Below, piece after piece: positions 47,161 to 58,459 of a stretch of 63,834 bases of DNA. The translations under genes were made by a program, and so were the position numbers. This DNA is from Klebsormidium nitens (taxonomy: Eukaryota; Streptophyta; Klebsormidiophyceae; Klebsormidiales; Klebsormidiaceae). The DNA is taken from contig DF237421.1 in NCBI GenBank assembly GCA_000708835.1, forward strand, positions 9,297 through 73,130, in the 5' to 3' direction. Position 1 is the stretch's first letter; the number at the start of each line of letters is the position of its first letter. The notes beneath the pieces are model-generated. The model was not told the origin of the DNA. It saw nothing but the letters and a program-made list of their open reading frames with translations, and ran no database searches.

Positions 47161-50100
47161 ATGGGAAACATGAATGGAGAGCCTACTAGAGACGAGTTAC
47201 GAGAGCGGGCAAACCGAGCGTTGGCGGACTTGGCAGCCTATCAGGGGGGGGGCAGCTACGTCTGGGTAGTGGTTCGCGAAGGGGAGAAAATAGGGGGGTG
47301 CTCCACCAACCTGCGGCCGTACCAGGACGCGTTTGAGAACGAGGTTATGCAGGCTGTGTGAGTGCAATTCCGGGGGACTTATCGTTGACTCTCTCCTTTT
47401 TCCCCCAACATGACCGGCTTTCGCTCCACGCTTTGCCACTCCTCATTTTCTTTTCACTTACTCTGCTGAAGTCCCGTTGACTCCCTCCTTTTCCCCCCCA
47501 CATGAATCGGCTTCTTCGCTCCACGCTTTGCCACTACTCTGTTCTCTCCTCTTCTTTCTCGTTGCTCTTGCTACTCGAATTTGATGTTCTTTTCACTTAC
47601 TTTGCTGAAGTCCCGTTGACTCCTTCGTTTCCCCCCCACACGAATTGGCATTTGATCCATGCTTTGCGACTCCTATGTTTTATCTTCTCCTTCTCGTTGC
47701 TCTTGCTACTTGGGCTGACGTCCTTCTTCTTGACTAAGTTGCCCAAGCTACTTAAAAGGCCCCCGGATAGGAATGTATGCCAGTCTCTTTGAGTGTCTCG
47801 TGTGCAATGGCAGAAGGAGAGGAGTTTGACGGGTGAAGACTTTTTGTCACGTATGGGTTGCTGGGTTGCTGTCAATCCTAAGTCCGTTCGGCCCGAGGGG
47901 GTGCGATGGTGAGACCTCTGCAGATGTTATATGGTCAAGGGCTGAAGCTGCCTTTGCCGACCCCGACCTTTGACCCACTCTTTCCCCACGTAAAGCTGCG
48001 ACGGAACGCTTGAGCTTGGCTTTCGCACAAACTGCAGTTTTAAAACCCGAGGCAGAGTCCATGGGTCTTTGTCTCGAAATTTCCTTCACCTACCCCTCTT
48101 CGTAAGCCTTGCTCTGCCTGATAAACAATCTGCTCAAACCGCTTCGCAAAGAAACGACTCGATTCCTTGTACGTATGACTTTGCTTTTGCTGGCAGATAT
48201 CTTGCTGTTTGCAGAGCGATTTACATACGTGCGACTGGGGACGCGCTGCCCAATACGGAGGCGAACTTTGGTTAGCATATCACACGACTCCTTATACGTG
48301 TGACCTTGCTTTCTGCAGACCGATGGAGATCTGTGCGATCGGCAACGCGCTGCCCAAAAAGGAAGTTGACCTTTGCGTATAGGATATCGTACATTCACTT
48401 ATACGTACAGTTTCTGATATGTACGCCCTTGCTTTCCGCAGACCGATGGAGATCTGTGCGACTGGCGACGCGCTCCCAAAGACGGAGGCGACCTTTGCTC
48501 AGAACACCAGGACAAGGCACACGGACCTGCACCCCATCGTGGCCGTTCTCATGGCGAAGCTGAACGAGATCAACGGCCACAACTCGCCCAGGACAATGGC
48601 CATCAAACACCCCGACACGGTGAGCCCAAATGATGGGGCCCGCTGATTCGCATTCTCTGTTGCCGAAGCGGTTGATTTGTTTTGATCATTGTTTTTCCGA
48701 GTGAGAAGGTGAGGCTTAAAGCAGTGAAGAGTTTGAACGTGATAAGGGGGTTTCTGCGAAATCGGACAGCCTCCGGATCGCCGCGCATCTGCCCACTTGG
48801 ACGTAAAGTTAGCGCTGCAGCAGTCGATTGGCCAGTCTCATATCGGATCTCCGACTTGTCGAGCCAGGTCCTCTTTCATCGGGAATGGTGTTCTTAACGT
48901 TATAGCTCCTTCCAAATCGATTGAACCAGAACCGTTTGTTTCCGGGAGCACATACATTAGGAGAACCTTCCGAAGCTGTTCCAATCAAGCCTCACCGGTC
49001 AAGTGCTTTGTATCTCAGCATGTCTATCCTCTGAACGGATATGTTTGCAGAGAAAGTCTTAATAATGATTCCAGACAGACTCTCACCTCGCAAGTAGTTC
49101 TTCCCCGCAGCTTCGTCTTTGGTTGTCGGTCCTGAGGAGTGCATAACTCTGCGGAAATCCTTCTTTGGAGCTTTCTAGGCAGGCTCTCATATCTGCAGTT
49201 CCTTCTTCCCCGCACCTTCCCTTCCGCATCACCTAAACGTTTCTTCAAGTCGTTCCGGGGCAGACTCTCTGTTTTTTACCCACTGTAAATCGAAATACAA
49301 ATTTGTATTGATCCTAACACCGGCTCCGCCTGGAAAGTTCCCGCTTTAAGCCCATGAACATGCGGTCTCAGAATTCACCCCGGATTAAAGATCGATCGGA
49401 CTGAAAAGCCCGCTTTTCTGGATCGAGACTTGTTTCTTCCTTCATGCACTGAAGACGGGTCTGGAAGTGGGTTCTTATGAACTGTCCCCACAGCTCCCCT
49501 CCTGGTTCCCGCATCACCTGTGGTGAGGACTTTCGCTTCCAAGGCGTTTCGAGGCCGACTCTCACTTCGAAACTCCTTTTCCCTGCAGCTCCCCCCCTGG
49601 TTTCCGCAACATCTGGAATTTTGAAGGCGTTTCCAGGCAGAATCTAAGTTTGTTATTGCATTTTGTCCGCAGCTCCTCCCCTGGTTCCCGCATCACTTAG
49701 AATTTTGAAGGCATCTTCAGGCAGAATCTAACTTTGTTATTGCTTTTTTTCCGCAGCTCCCCCTCTGGTTCCCGCACCGCCCCAAAGTCTACGCGGAGCG
49801 CACGCAGGCCATGTCCCTCCCGCAGCTCTTCCAGGTCCTCGACGCCATCTTCGGCCACGTCAGGCGCCACGTGGCGGCCATCCATTCGCTGCACTCCGCC
49901 GTGGCCTCCCACTTCCGCGTCTCCTCCGTGCCCACGCGCACGCGCGCGTGCTTCGAGGCTTTCTTCGACTTTCTCAGAAGGGAGGCCGAAGAGATCGGGG
50001 GAAAGCCCCGGGGGGCGAGGAGTACCCCCCGGGGGGGCGTTTCTCCCTCGGTTGGCACCCCCCCGGGAGCACGACTACCCGCCGCGAAAAGCCCTGGGGA

Positions 50101-50797
50101 AGCGAACGGGACAACCCCCCGGGGAGGCCCACGACGGCGCGGGCTCAGGAACAGCCCGACCCCGGAGAGGACTCCGGCGGGGGGGTTGTTTTTGCCGTCT
50201 CCGGGCCCCCACCCGTCGGAGATGGTGGGCGATTTGGACGAAGATGTGCCCATCCTGGACAATCCCAAGTCGACGATCACCCGGGGGCGGCGGGCGAAGA
50301 AGGGCGACCAAATAGCGGGCGGAGCAGGCAAAGCGTCGCCAAAGACGGAGTCAGAAAGTCCCTGGGCCGAAGAGGATGAGCTTGCGAGGGGCGTGAGCCG
50401 CTCGTACAAAAGAAGAAGGGAGAGCTCGAGAATTCCGCCCGGGAGTTTCGGAGGAGCCGGGACTCCCGGAAAGAGAACTAGAGTGAAGACCGAAGTGGAC
50501 GACGCGTTCGCCGGGAGGGCTGAGTCCGACTTGAGCGCGCACTCAAGCACGCCACGTGTCGACGTGCCGTTGGCCATGGCGGAATGCGCTGAAAGCAGGC
50601 CGGAGATCCAGTCCAACGGGGTTGGGGTCGAGCATTCCGGCGGAGCGGGACCGGAATTGGGCGGAAAAGGTTGGGATGACGGAGACAGCGAACATAGTTT
50701 TGACCAGTTATTGAATAACGTGGACTGGGAGCAGGTAGAGAATGGATTGAGGGCGGAAACGGAGGACGCCGGAAGCGGCGGAATGGATCGGGGCTGA
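47161..50797 (+). CDS. Gene A: single-module member of an unrecognised three-exon family
   Basis: Three exons (47161-47357, 48442-48619, 49757-50797; phases 2 then 0) encode 471 aa. ATG 47161 follows an in-frame stop; a second ATG nine bases on is equally possible and aligns with gene B. Exon 1 ends in helix ALADLAAY, a hydrophobic strand SYVWVVVREG and FENEVMQAV. Exon 2 carries LHPIVAVLMAKLNEINGH. Exon 3 begins LPLWFPHRPKVYAERTQ, then helices (LFQVLDAIFGHVRRHVAAI, TRACFEAFFDFLRREAEE). The remaining 260 residues are low-complexity Gly/Pro/Ser/acidic with basic clusters (YKRRRESS, GKRTRVKTE) that could be nuclear signals, and a final FDQLLNNVDWEQVENGL helix. I do not recognise the family. Gene B shares all three segments and both intron phases. 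Introns contain multiple ghost copies of exon junctions. Confidence 0.75.
47380..47740 (+). repeat. Three intronic tandem units after gene A exon 1
   Basis: CCGTTGACTCCCTCCTTTTC..CCCACATGAAT.GGC followed by CCACGCTTTGCCACT and CTTTCTCGTTGCTCTTGC recurs near 47380, 47472 and 47610. Unit offsets are about 92-138 bp. Confidence 0.75.
48205..48385 (+). repeat. Two ghost copies of gene A exon 2 start
   Basis: GCAGACCGATGGAGATCTGT at the real edge (48438) recurs at 48315 (offset 123) and, more diverged, GCAGAGCGATTTACATACGT at 48211 (offset 104). Each continues through GCGAC.GG..ACGCGCT.CC. Acceptors are intact. Confidence 0.88.
49480..49720 (+). repeat. Three ghost copies of gene A exon 3 start
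   Basis: GCAGCTCCCCCTCTGGTTCC at the real edge (49753) is preceded by similar acceptor-plus-exon edges with CTGGTT(C/T)CCGCA at about 49502, 49598 and 49680. Periods are roughly 96, 82 and 85 bp. More decayed copies may extend back to 49130. Confidence 0.8.
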
Positions 50798-53065
50798 CAA
50801 TTAAGTTGGCGAGATGGTAAAGCTGTAGACTCGGCTGACTGAAGCGCCACATTATAAGCAGGATTGAAAGACTTGCTTTCTGGTTAAAACATGGGCTACG
50901 AGATTTTGGCTGCCTGCTTTCATGTGATTTATCACAAACACTTGCTAGGAGGGCCTGTCTAGATGCACACCTTGACATTTATCTGCTGTGTTTGCTTGAC
51001 ACTGATAAGGCGTTAAAGTTTCTCGAGCGGAGAGACTTTGTATAGGGAAGCTGGGTAAGTGTAAGTAGAGTGACGCGAACTCGGGATATCCTGATTTGCT
51101 CTCCATATAGGTATTTTCAATCTCTTCGTTCTTTTGCGTTACCTGGATGAGAAGCCCGGCAGAGTCGAAACGATCAGACGCGATTGACCAGAGCCAAACG
51201 GATCCAAACCCCGCATAAGGTGCCCATGCGCTTGGAACCCCCGCCGACGAAGCCCGTAATGCATAAGACACTGGTGAGACTTCCAACTCAGGGCAGTAGG
51301 ATACGAGAGCTGAGATGAAAGACTGCCCGCTTATATTTGACACGTTTCAACATGTACCGTGCCTGATGCACGCTCGGAGGACCACCACCTTACCCTTTGT
51401 AAGCCGATGCATGATGGCATGCGTGCTTCTTTCCGTCAATTATCCTGTTTCGAAACTGGCATAATCTAATAATTTTATGTTACACAGGGTATACACGCAA
51501 CCGTGAAGACGTGGTGTCCTGCAAAGACTTTTGTTGGCCGCCCTCATAACATGGACTTACATGCACCACAGATCTGAATGTACAAAGCATTGCCATGTGC
51601 GCTGCGCTCCTCTGCAACCATGCAGAATTGTAAACTTATAAACTTATGTTTCCCTGACGCGCTCAAATCCGGAGATGTTAATCTGCCACCTTCATCAAAA
51701 CTTCGATGGTGCCTGGTGATCATATCACTTGATCGATGCCGCCCCGAGCGTGCAGGGCGGCAACTTCTAAGCGTCCGGCGATTATTGCATGCCCTGCGCT
51801 GGCCCGCCCACCCGGAGAACGGACTCATGTTGAGAAGAGGAAGATTTTAAATTGTCAACAAGGAACTCAAACCGTACCCCGCCTTGCCTATAGGAACTTC
51901 ATGCGATGCAGTGACTGCAATCATTGATTCGTACGTCAAGACAGTTCAAGTTCGTTGGCATGCAGCACGGAATGGAGGTCGCTTAGAAAGCACCTCGATC
52001 ACACGCAACGCATGTACTGCACAACTCCGAGCGCACTGAGCAGCGGCAGCGGGCCGGGCAAAACATATCCACAACATGGTTTCGCATTGCCCACACCTAT
52101 ACTATCGTTTTGGACGAGCTTCGAACAAGTGACTCACTGTCAGCGCGCATGTGGTCTGACATTGTCAATAGCATGCGGTATCGATTGCACAACAGACCCG
52201 GCGAACTCAATGGCAATGAGGATATTGTACCCATCAAGGACTCGACACATATGCCATATCTCGGTACGTGCCATTTCTGTAGTTTCCGAGTGCCAACATG
52301 CTCATGCGACTTAACAGTGCGTGTCGAATGCCCGTTTGTTGACTAAGATTTTAACAACGAGTCGAGTCCACCAAGGATAGCACCATCCGGATGATGGTGT
52401 GTTTGGCCAAACACGACGTGCTGACATTGTTCATCGGCTATCGCTCTTCTTACAAAAGTTAGAATCACTGAAGTGGAGGACTCAGGAATCGGACCTTGCC
52501 AACATTAAGAGTGCAAATCTACTGAAAGAATGGTTATGTGAAGCAGCATTCTAGCCTTGACCACTTCTTATTTTGCAGCCACTATAAGTGTAGCAGTCCA
52601 CAAGCTCGGTGTATATGCTCAGACAAGATATACCTAACGTACGGGCCACTCGTTGCCCAACTTGCTTTCAAACTTCCGCACTCGTCTCCATCAAAGACCA
52701 CTTTCTCAGGCCACCAGAGTAACAACCGCTATCGAACTCAGCACCGCACCCCCAATACCGCACTCGCCCAAATTTCCTTCAAACCTCCACGTTTACCTCC
52801 AACACTGGCCACTTTCTCCAAGCAGAGTAATAATTATTTACTTAGCTCGACACCGCACTCACACGTACATTTTAGCTTTTGGTTGGGAACTTTGCTATTG
52901 CGGCATAGTGTTTGCCAACCTCAGAATAAACGCCAATGCAACACATGGTATCTGTCCTGAACAGTGCGGCCCCCCCCTTAGATTGATGCTATATCAGGCT
53001 TTCCGAGCTATTAATGTTCCAGCTTTGCAACCCGGATGAGCATGCGCACCAATAAAGCCACTCCC
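50798..53065. other. Intergenic between converging genes A and B
   Basis: About 2.3 kb contains the 3' UTRs of genes A and B and one protein-like open frame (51985-52346, listed separately). The rest shows no coding signal, RNA gene or clear repeat. A minus-strand frame at 50945-51343 lacks an ATG and was not accepted. Confidence 0.35.
51985..52346 (+). other. Protein-like open frame with a cysteine cluster, possible exon or relic
   Basis: A stop-free frame of about 120 codons ends in TAA. Its content is protein-like (TWFRIAHTYTIVLDELR, MWSDIVNSMRYRLHN) and it ends with a Cys cluster: CHFCSF, then TCSCDL, then VEC. That spacing could bind zinc. No ATG-led start or splice acceptor is convincing. 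It lies between genes A and B and matches neither. It may be part of an unrecognised gene or of a transposon. Chance cannot be excluded. Confidence 0.25.
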
Positions 53066-56000
53066 TCAAACTGCAACCCTACGCGGCAGTACCGCTGTGG
53101 CTTCCATTTCCAATCCGTCCAAGTATGCATCAACGGCTCTTCGGAGCTCAGTATTATGGAGCTCGCCTTGCGATGCGTGCCACTGCGCTTTCAACTCCCG
53201 AATGTGAAAGTATTCTCTCCGGGCTTTTTGGAAGACGACATCGAGAACGTGTAGCAACTCCGCCTTCTCCATTTCTTCCCTAATGGTCCAGTACTTGGTT
53301 GGGTAAGGAAACCAATCGGGTATCTGAGAAGGGTAATGACGTCAGCCATTTTGTCAACTCGAGGTCCACCGAAAGGAAGCCTTCTGGCTAAAGGGCGTCC
53401 AAACAGTGATCTTTGCGTTCACAAGCGCTAGCTAAGAAGCCGTACCACGGTGATGTTAAAGCCCCCTATGAAGTGATTCAGAGAGCTTTCGAACAGGGCC
53501 AACGGTTAACGACGAGAGAGCATGAGCAGGTTCGAATGTCGTAATGAATAACACATTTGTTGCCAGCATTTGTTGCCAGGATCAGACACCGTAGCTTGGA
53601 TCACTCTACCAATGCCGCCAGTACAGTCTTCGTACAGCCTTTACGAGTGTGCTTTCCCTCGCTGCACGCCGCATAGTTGTGAGATTGTGTCCATCAGCAT
53701 CCGATTCCAATGACCCGCACAGTTGGCTTTTCCCGCACCCAGATAATAACCTGCCACAACTAGATTCTTTCCGTGATTTAGTTCCGCTCACCGTGCTTGG
53801 AGCCGGTAACCCTTGGGAGGACGTGATGCGGTTCATCCCCCTCACGAGCGCTTCGACGACGACCGCGAGGTCCGCCCGAAGCTTTGACGGCCCCTCGGAC
53901 AGTACTACGGACGGGGATGTGCTTTCGGACGGGGACGGAGAGCGGACAAGGCTTCGCAGGACGTTTGAGGCGTTTACTTTTCCGCCGTCGACTGGGGCAT
54001 CTTGCAATCGGCTGCTTGTGAAAAGAGGATTGCATAAGTAAGCATTGGTTCCGTAGCTCTTCAAAAACCCAAAAACCTGGCTCTTTTGAAGATCAGCTCG
54101 TAGAGACGTCGATGGAAAGAAGAGGTTACGTACTAGCAAGCTAGAAGTCTAAGGAGAGTCCGAATGAAGTCAGTCAGTCAAAGAAGCAGCAATTGCCTCA
54201 ACAAGCAACCGTACAGGTAGGATTCGAGTGGATTCAAACAGCGCTGGCAGTGTCGGATTCGAATGGCAGAGTCAAATGGGTCTGAAGGGGCACGGATTAT
54301 CCTCATGAAACAAAAAATCCTATCTTCCTTGGCTCGTTCCCTCCACTTGTACTTGATCCAAGCATAACGAGTGCAAACATCAAGCAATCCCTGACGATCC
54401 GACTCATTTCGGACACTTTTTGAGAGCAAGAACATCCCGATCAAACAAGGGTTGGAAATGTCACACGATCACCGAGCTTGAAATCTAGTCCTAGGGGGTT
54501 CGCCACCCTGGACGATTTTGGCGGATATATAGAGACCCCCGGTTCTCTGAGGACTGCGGTCCGGAACAAGAGAGCAAAAAAGATAATGGAACAAAAGAAG
54601 AACCGACCTTGAGATCGCAACCTCTAGGCCCTCGACTAGCGCCTCCGTCACGGGCGTGAGGCGCGGCGAGCACCACACGCGCCTCCCTCCGCTCCCGCCG
54701 AACAGCATCCATATGCACCCCTGCGCGCGTTCTGCCTGTGCCAGCTGTTGCAACGCCTCAGTCACGCGGTCGGCGCACTGCTCGACATCCGCCGCTCCTG
54801 ACTCGGTTTTGACGGCGCTTGGCCGTTCCGTCACACCAGGAAAAGCCTCAAATGCGCCGTTTTCGACGACTTCGGGCCACTTGGATTCATGAGCTCCTTC
54901 GACGGTTGCTCCTTCTATGCAAGGGGGGCGGTTGTAGAAACCCGGGACGGTGGAGGCGGCAGCGGGGGCCGAGTAGCTGCTCCAATCGGGCTCCGCAAAA
55001 ACGGCATCGGTGCGCGCCCGTTTGCGGCGCTCACCCAGTTCGACGTAGTCTCGCGTTGACAGAATGCTTGGAGACCATAGCGCACTTGCTAGTCCCTCTT
55101 TGCTCGAGAAAGTTGGAAGGTCGGCGGCCTCTGCAGATGTTTGCCGTGCTGGCAACGCCCTTAAGTCAAGACCCTTTGTTTCTTCTCCGGTCAATGGAAC
55201 ACAAAGCTTCTTCGTGGTACACTCCGGCACTGGTTGGAGGATCGGCAAGGGTCGGTGCACGTTGCTAGCTCGACTTACTTGAAGGGCAGGAAGCCCCGAC
55301 GCTTGACTTTGATTTCCGCATACACTGAGTCTTGGCGACACTTCCGGGCTTTCAAACTCCCTGCTCGCGTTCGCCAGACTTGCATTGCTCATCAAGACGC
55401 CCGTCTCACTTCTGCAAGCCTCGTCTAATAGAAAGTCGAAGTAGGCGTCAAAAACGGCGCGCGTTCCGACGCTGCAAGACCCCGCCTTGAAGTGCGACGC
55501 GAGCATGTGCCGGAGCTTCTCGATGCGCACAGCGTTGTTCCGTACTTGATCAAGAACGGCGTCGATGACGAGTGTCAAGTCCCTGATGTTGAGCTGTTGG
55601 GTGCGCTCAGCATACTTCTTGGGGCTGTGGGGCCACCACGTGGGGGTCTGCAAGGAGAGCCAAAGTGCTGAGCTGGGGGACTGCTATTAGACGGAAGTAC
55701 TAACTTCGATGGCAGTGTCGGCCTTTTGAAAGCAAGCTTGGACTGAGCAGGACACGAAAAAGAGTGAGAGACCATAGGCACATGAGCAACAATAGCAGAG
55801 ACAAAATCATGTCTCCAGGAATTCGAGAAATCAGACGGAAAATTGGAGGGAGGGAGTCCTTGAGGCGATCATTGAAGGGAACAAGACATGGGACGGACTC
55901 ACTGAAAACAAACAACAGATGCTCAAGAACACGAAATTTCTATCAAACGAAGCAGATTAGTCATGTCAGAGACCAAACAAGCAATTTGAAGGGGACAATG

Positions 56001-57835
56001 AAGTCCTCGAAGAGAATGCAATCCAAGCAGAGCCAACAAGGAAGGGAAATGGCCTTGCTATAAGATGGATAATCAGCCTAAAGGAATGACAAGGACAAAA
56101 ATAGCAGCTGCCTGCCTTACATCCTTTCTAGATAGCTAAGCAGGGTGATATTTCTGGCAGGCAGAAAGCAAAAGCACGAAATCTGAACTTAGACAGAAGA
56201 CCTTGACAGCTCTTGTTGATTGAAATTGTATCAGATCTGTGGAAAGAAGGCCGTGATAGTGGGGTGATTTTCAAAGATCTGCATTCAAGAATTGCTTCCA
56301 CTGAAACAAGCAAATCTAACAAGAAACTTTTCAGGACCATTCAAACAACCGCTCAACAAAGAGGATCGAAGTTGCTCTAGTGGCCTTACCGAGGAGCTGT
56401 CCTTAAGGGCGGTGCTTCGAGAGACCTTGTGGCCATTGAGTTTGTTCAGACTGTCTATCATGACAGCGACGATTGGATGGAGCTCAGCGTGCTTGGTTTT
56501 TGCAAGAGCTTCCTCTGCCCTCCTCAGAATGGAAATATTTCCTTCCTCCCAAACAACAATAGGGCTGCAAGAACATGCAAAGCACACAGTCAGGACTAGG
56601 TCATGTTGCCATGTCACAAGGCAGAGAAGCTGCAACAAAAGGCCTGGCTTAGGAGCCTTTGATCAGCCAGCGAAACATATAAGGGCTGTCTGGTATCGTG
56701 GAGGTAGTCATGAGGACTTCAAAGCTGCAAGAAAACAATGGCTTCAAGAACCTTGTCTGAAAGGAGTGACTAGAAGGTCAGGCCTGAAAGGATCTTGGAA
56801 AGCCCCGGATTTAGCAGAGAGAGAACTTCCAAGCGCTGCGTAAGTTCTCAGGCCAGTGCTCGTGTTTGCTTAAAGAGGAAGGATGCAGCTGATTGAAGCA
56901 GCAGCCTGTACCTCAGTCATTAAGGAGGGCTGTAACATTGTGAGCATTGATACAAATTAAGAAACACTTCGCAAAACTGCAGGACTTGGGACTCTGCATA
57001 ATGCAAAGCTGGCTCAGGGATCCCTCATTCGAGGAAAAACGAGCAACGAAACTGAGGCAGAAGTATCCTGTCTTCAGACTCGTTCACATTACAAAGATCA
57101 GGCTCCGACCAGCCCTTTCCATCCTGTGACCTTGCCAGATTGCGTACTGCATGGGAGCAAGTTGCCTGACACCAGCCAAGGATAATCTATCCCACAGAAT
57201 GTCTATTGGATGCAACAATATGTGATCTGCAGCGATTCATGATTGGAATGTTCCTGTTACAGGCAAGTGTGCTGCAAGCCAGCAATTCCAAGTTCTTTCC
57301 TGTCCCAAAATGACCCCAGAGAGTGGACAGAATTTGAAGTAGAGGAAGACCACTCTTCAACCCCATTGCACAAACCTCAACTTTGAACTTCACAATCCCA
57401 TTGACAAAGACCCAGCAATCCATGTCCTACAATTCCTGTCGTCCAGCATGATGCGCACTCTCTCAACAACAGGTGATAGGTACTTCTGGTCAGTCCTGCC
57501 AGCCCGGCACCTCCATGAGTAACTCAGTGTACTCCCAAGGATGGATCAGCTACTTCTTTTGCTTACAAGGCTTTTAGAGAGTTTATGCATTATAATCGGA
57601 AGATAATATCATGTGGAGCTGAAGCCCCTCTTTGCCAGACTCACTTTGCACGCGCTTTCTCAACTTCATCAACGAAGCCCCTCTCATGCGCCTTTAGATC
57701 AGGGGACACGCTCTTAAAGACATGGCCATCCCCAGCTACCACAAAGACGTACGTCTTTGCTCCAGACAATCTTGCGAGGGTCCTGATTGCATTCACCACT
57801 ACTTGGTGCTGCTCCTGGAGAGTGAGCTCCCCCAT
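53066..57835 (-). CDS. Gene B: double-module member of the unrecognised family
   Basis: Five exons (57645-57835, 56390-56564, 54608-55647, 53792-54011, 53066-53323; phases 2, 0, 2, 0) encode about 627 aa. Module 1 matches gene A: exon 1 LSGAKTYVFVVAGDGHVF, exon 2 LHPIVAVMIDSLNKLNGH, exon 3 TPTWWPHSPKKYAERTQ followed by LVIDAVLDQVR and TRAVFDAYFDFLLDEA. After a Ser/Pro-rich linker with RRKRARTDAVF, the same exon ends in a second copy of the exon-1 segment (QGCIWMLFGGSGGRRVW, ending VAIS), spliced in phase 2. Exon 4 repeats exon 2 (ADLAVVVEALVRGMNRI) and exon 5 repeats exon 3 (IPDWFPYPTKYWTIRE, LLHVLDVVFQKARREYF). The start ATG 57835 follows an in-frame stop and aligns with gene A. Alternatively exons 4-5 belong to a separate truncated gene, but phase and homology favour fusion. 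Confidence 0.7.
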
Positions 57836-58126
57836 ATCACAAGGCTGATGCACGCCCTACTAAACTTCAAGCGGTATATGAAGAGTCAGGTGGAAACTCT
57901 CTGAAGAGTCAGGTGGAATCTTTCTGCTCGCTAGATGCGAAAACATAGGTCAAGTTGACTTTATGAGTTTGTATTTTGACAGAGAGGGGTTGGACCTCCA
58001 TTCCAGAACCGGACACTCAACCCTCAAATTGATAAGCTACATGAATGAGCTTCCTCCAAACTGTCACACAAGCTTATTTAGATATCACACAACCTGAACA
58101 GATTCCTACTGTTTCCTAAGCATTTT

Positions 58127-58459
58127 TCAGAAGCAACAAGCCTGGCAATCGAGCTTTCCACAGGAGAACGCAGAAGCCAACGCCTTCTTCCCACCAGCAG
58201 AGGAGGCAGCTTCCCTCTTTCTCTTTCGTCCAGTCCCTGCCCCTGCTTGCGACAGCTTCATGTCAACAGAGAAGCACTGCTCCAGAGTCAAAGGACCATT
58301 GCAGGGACCATTTTTGGTGCGCGCATGCATTTTCCAGATCTCCCGGTTGATTGTTTGACTGGCATGAGCGGCATTTGCGCCATGGGGAATCCCTGAAGCA
58401 GCCCTCCGAGTCCAGTGGCAGGGGACCCCCCGGCCGGGCTGAGAATCTGCTTGACACAT
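58127..58459 (-). other. Short frame with basic cluster, doubtful exon
   Basis: The frame contains a basic run GRKRKREAASS resembling a nuclear signal and a Cys-rich end (CGKLDCQACCF). It has no supported start, splice sites or homolog known to me. It lies upstream of gene B on the same strand and could be the 3' exon of an unseen gene or noise. Confidence 0.15.

Noticed and set aside
49789-50850. Minus-strand open frame of 353 codons
   Set aside because: Antisense shadow of gene A exon 3, caused by high GC and low-complexity coding sequence; no splice-phase or homology support.
50945-51343. Minus-strand 132-codon frame
   Set aside because: No ATG at its start, no joinable exon, and it lies in the shared 3' region of genes A and B.
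57645-57835. Weak likeness of the gene B exon-1 segment to the C-terminal half of a MADS domain (SG....V..GHVF)
   Set aside because: The basic DNA-binding half of MADS is absent and gene A does not keep the likeness; probably coincidence.
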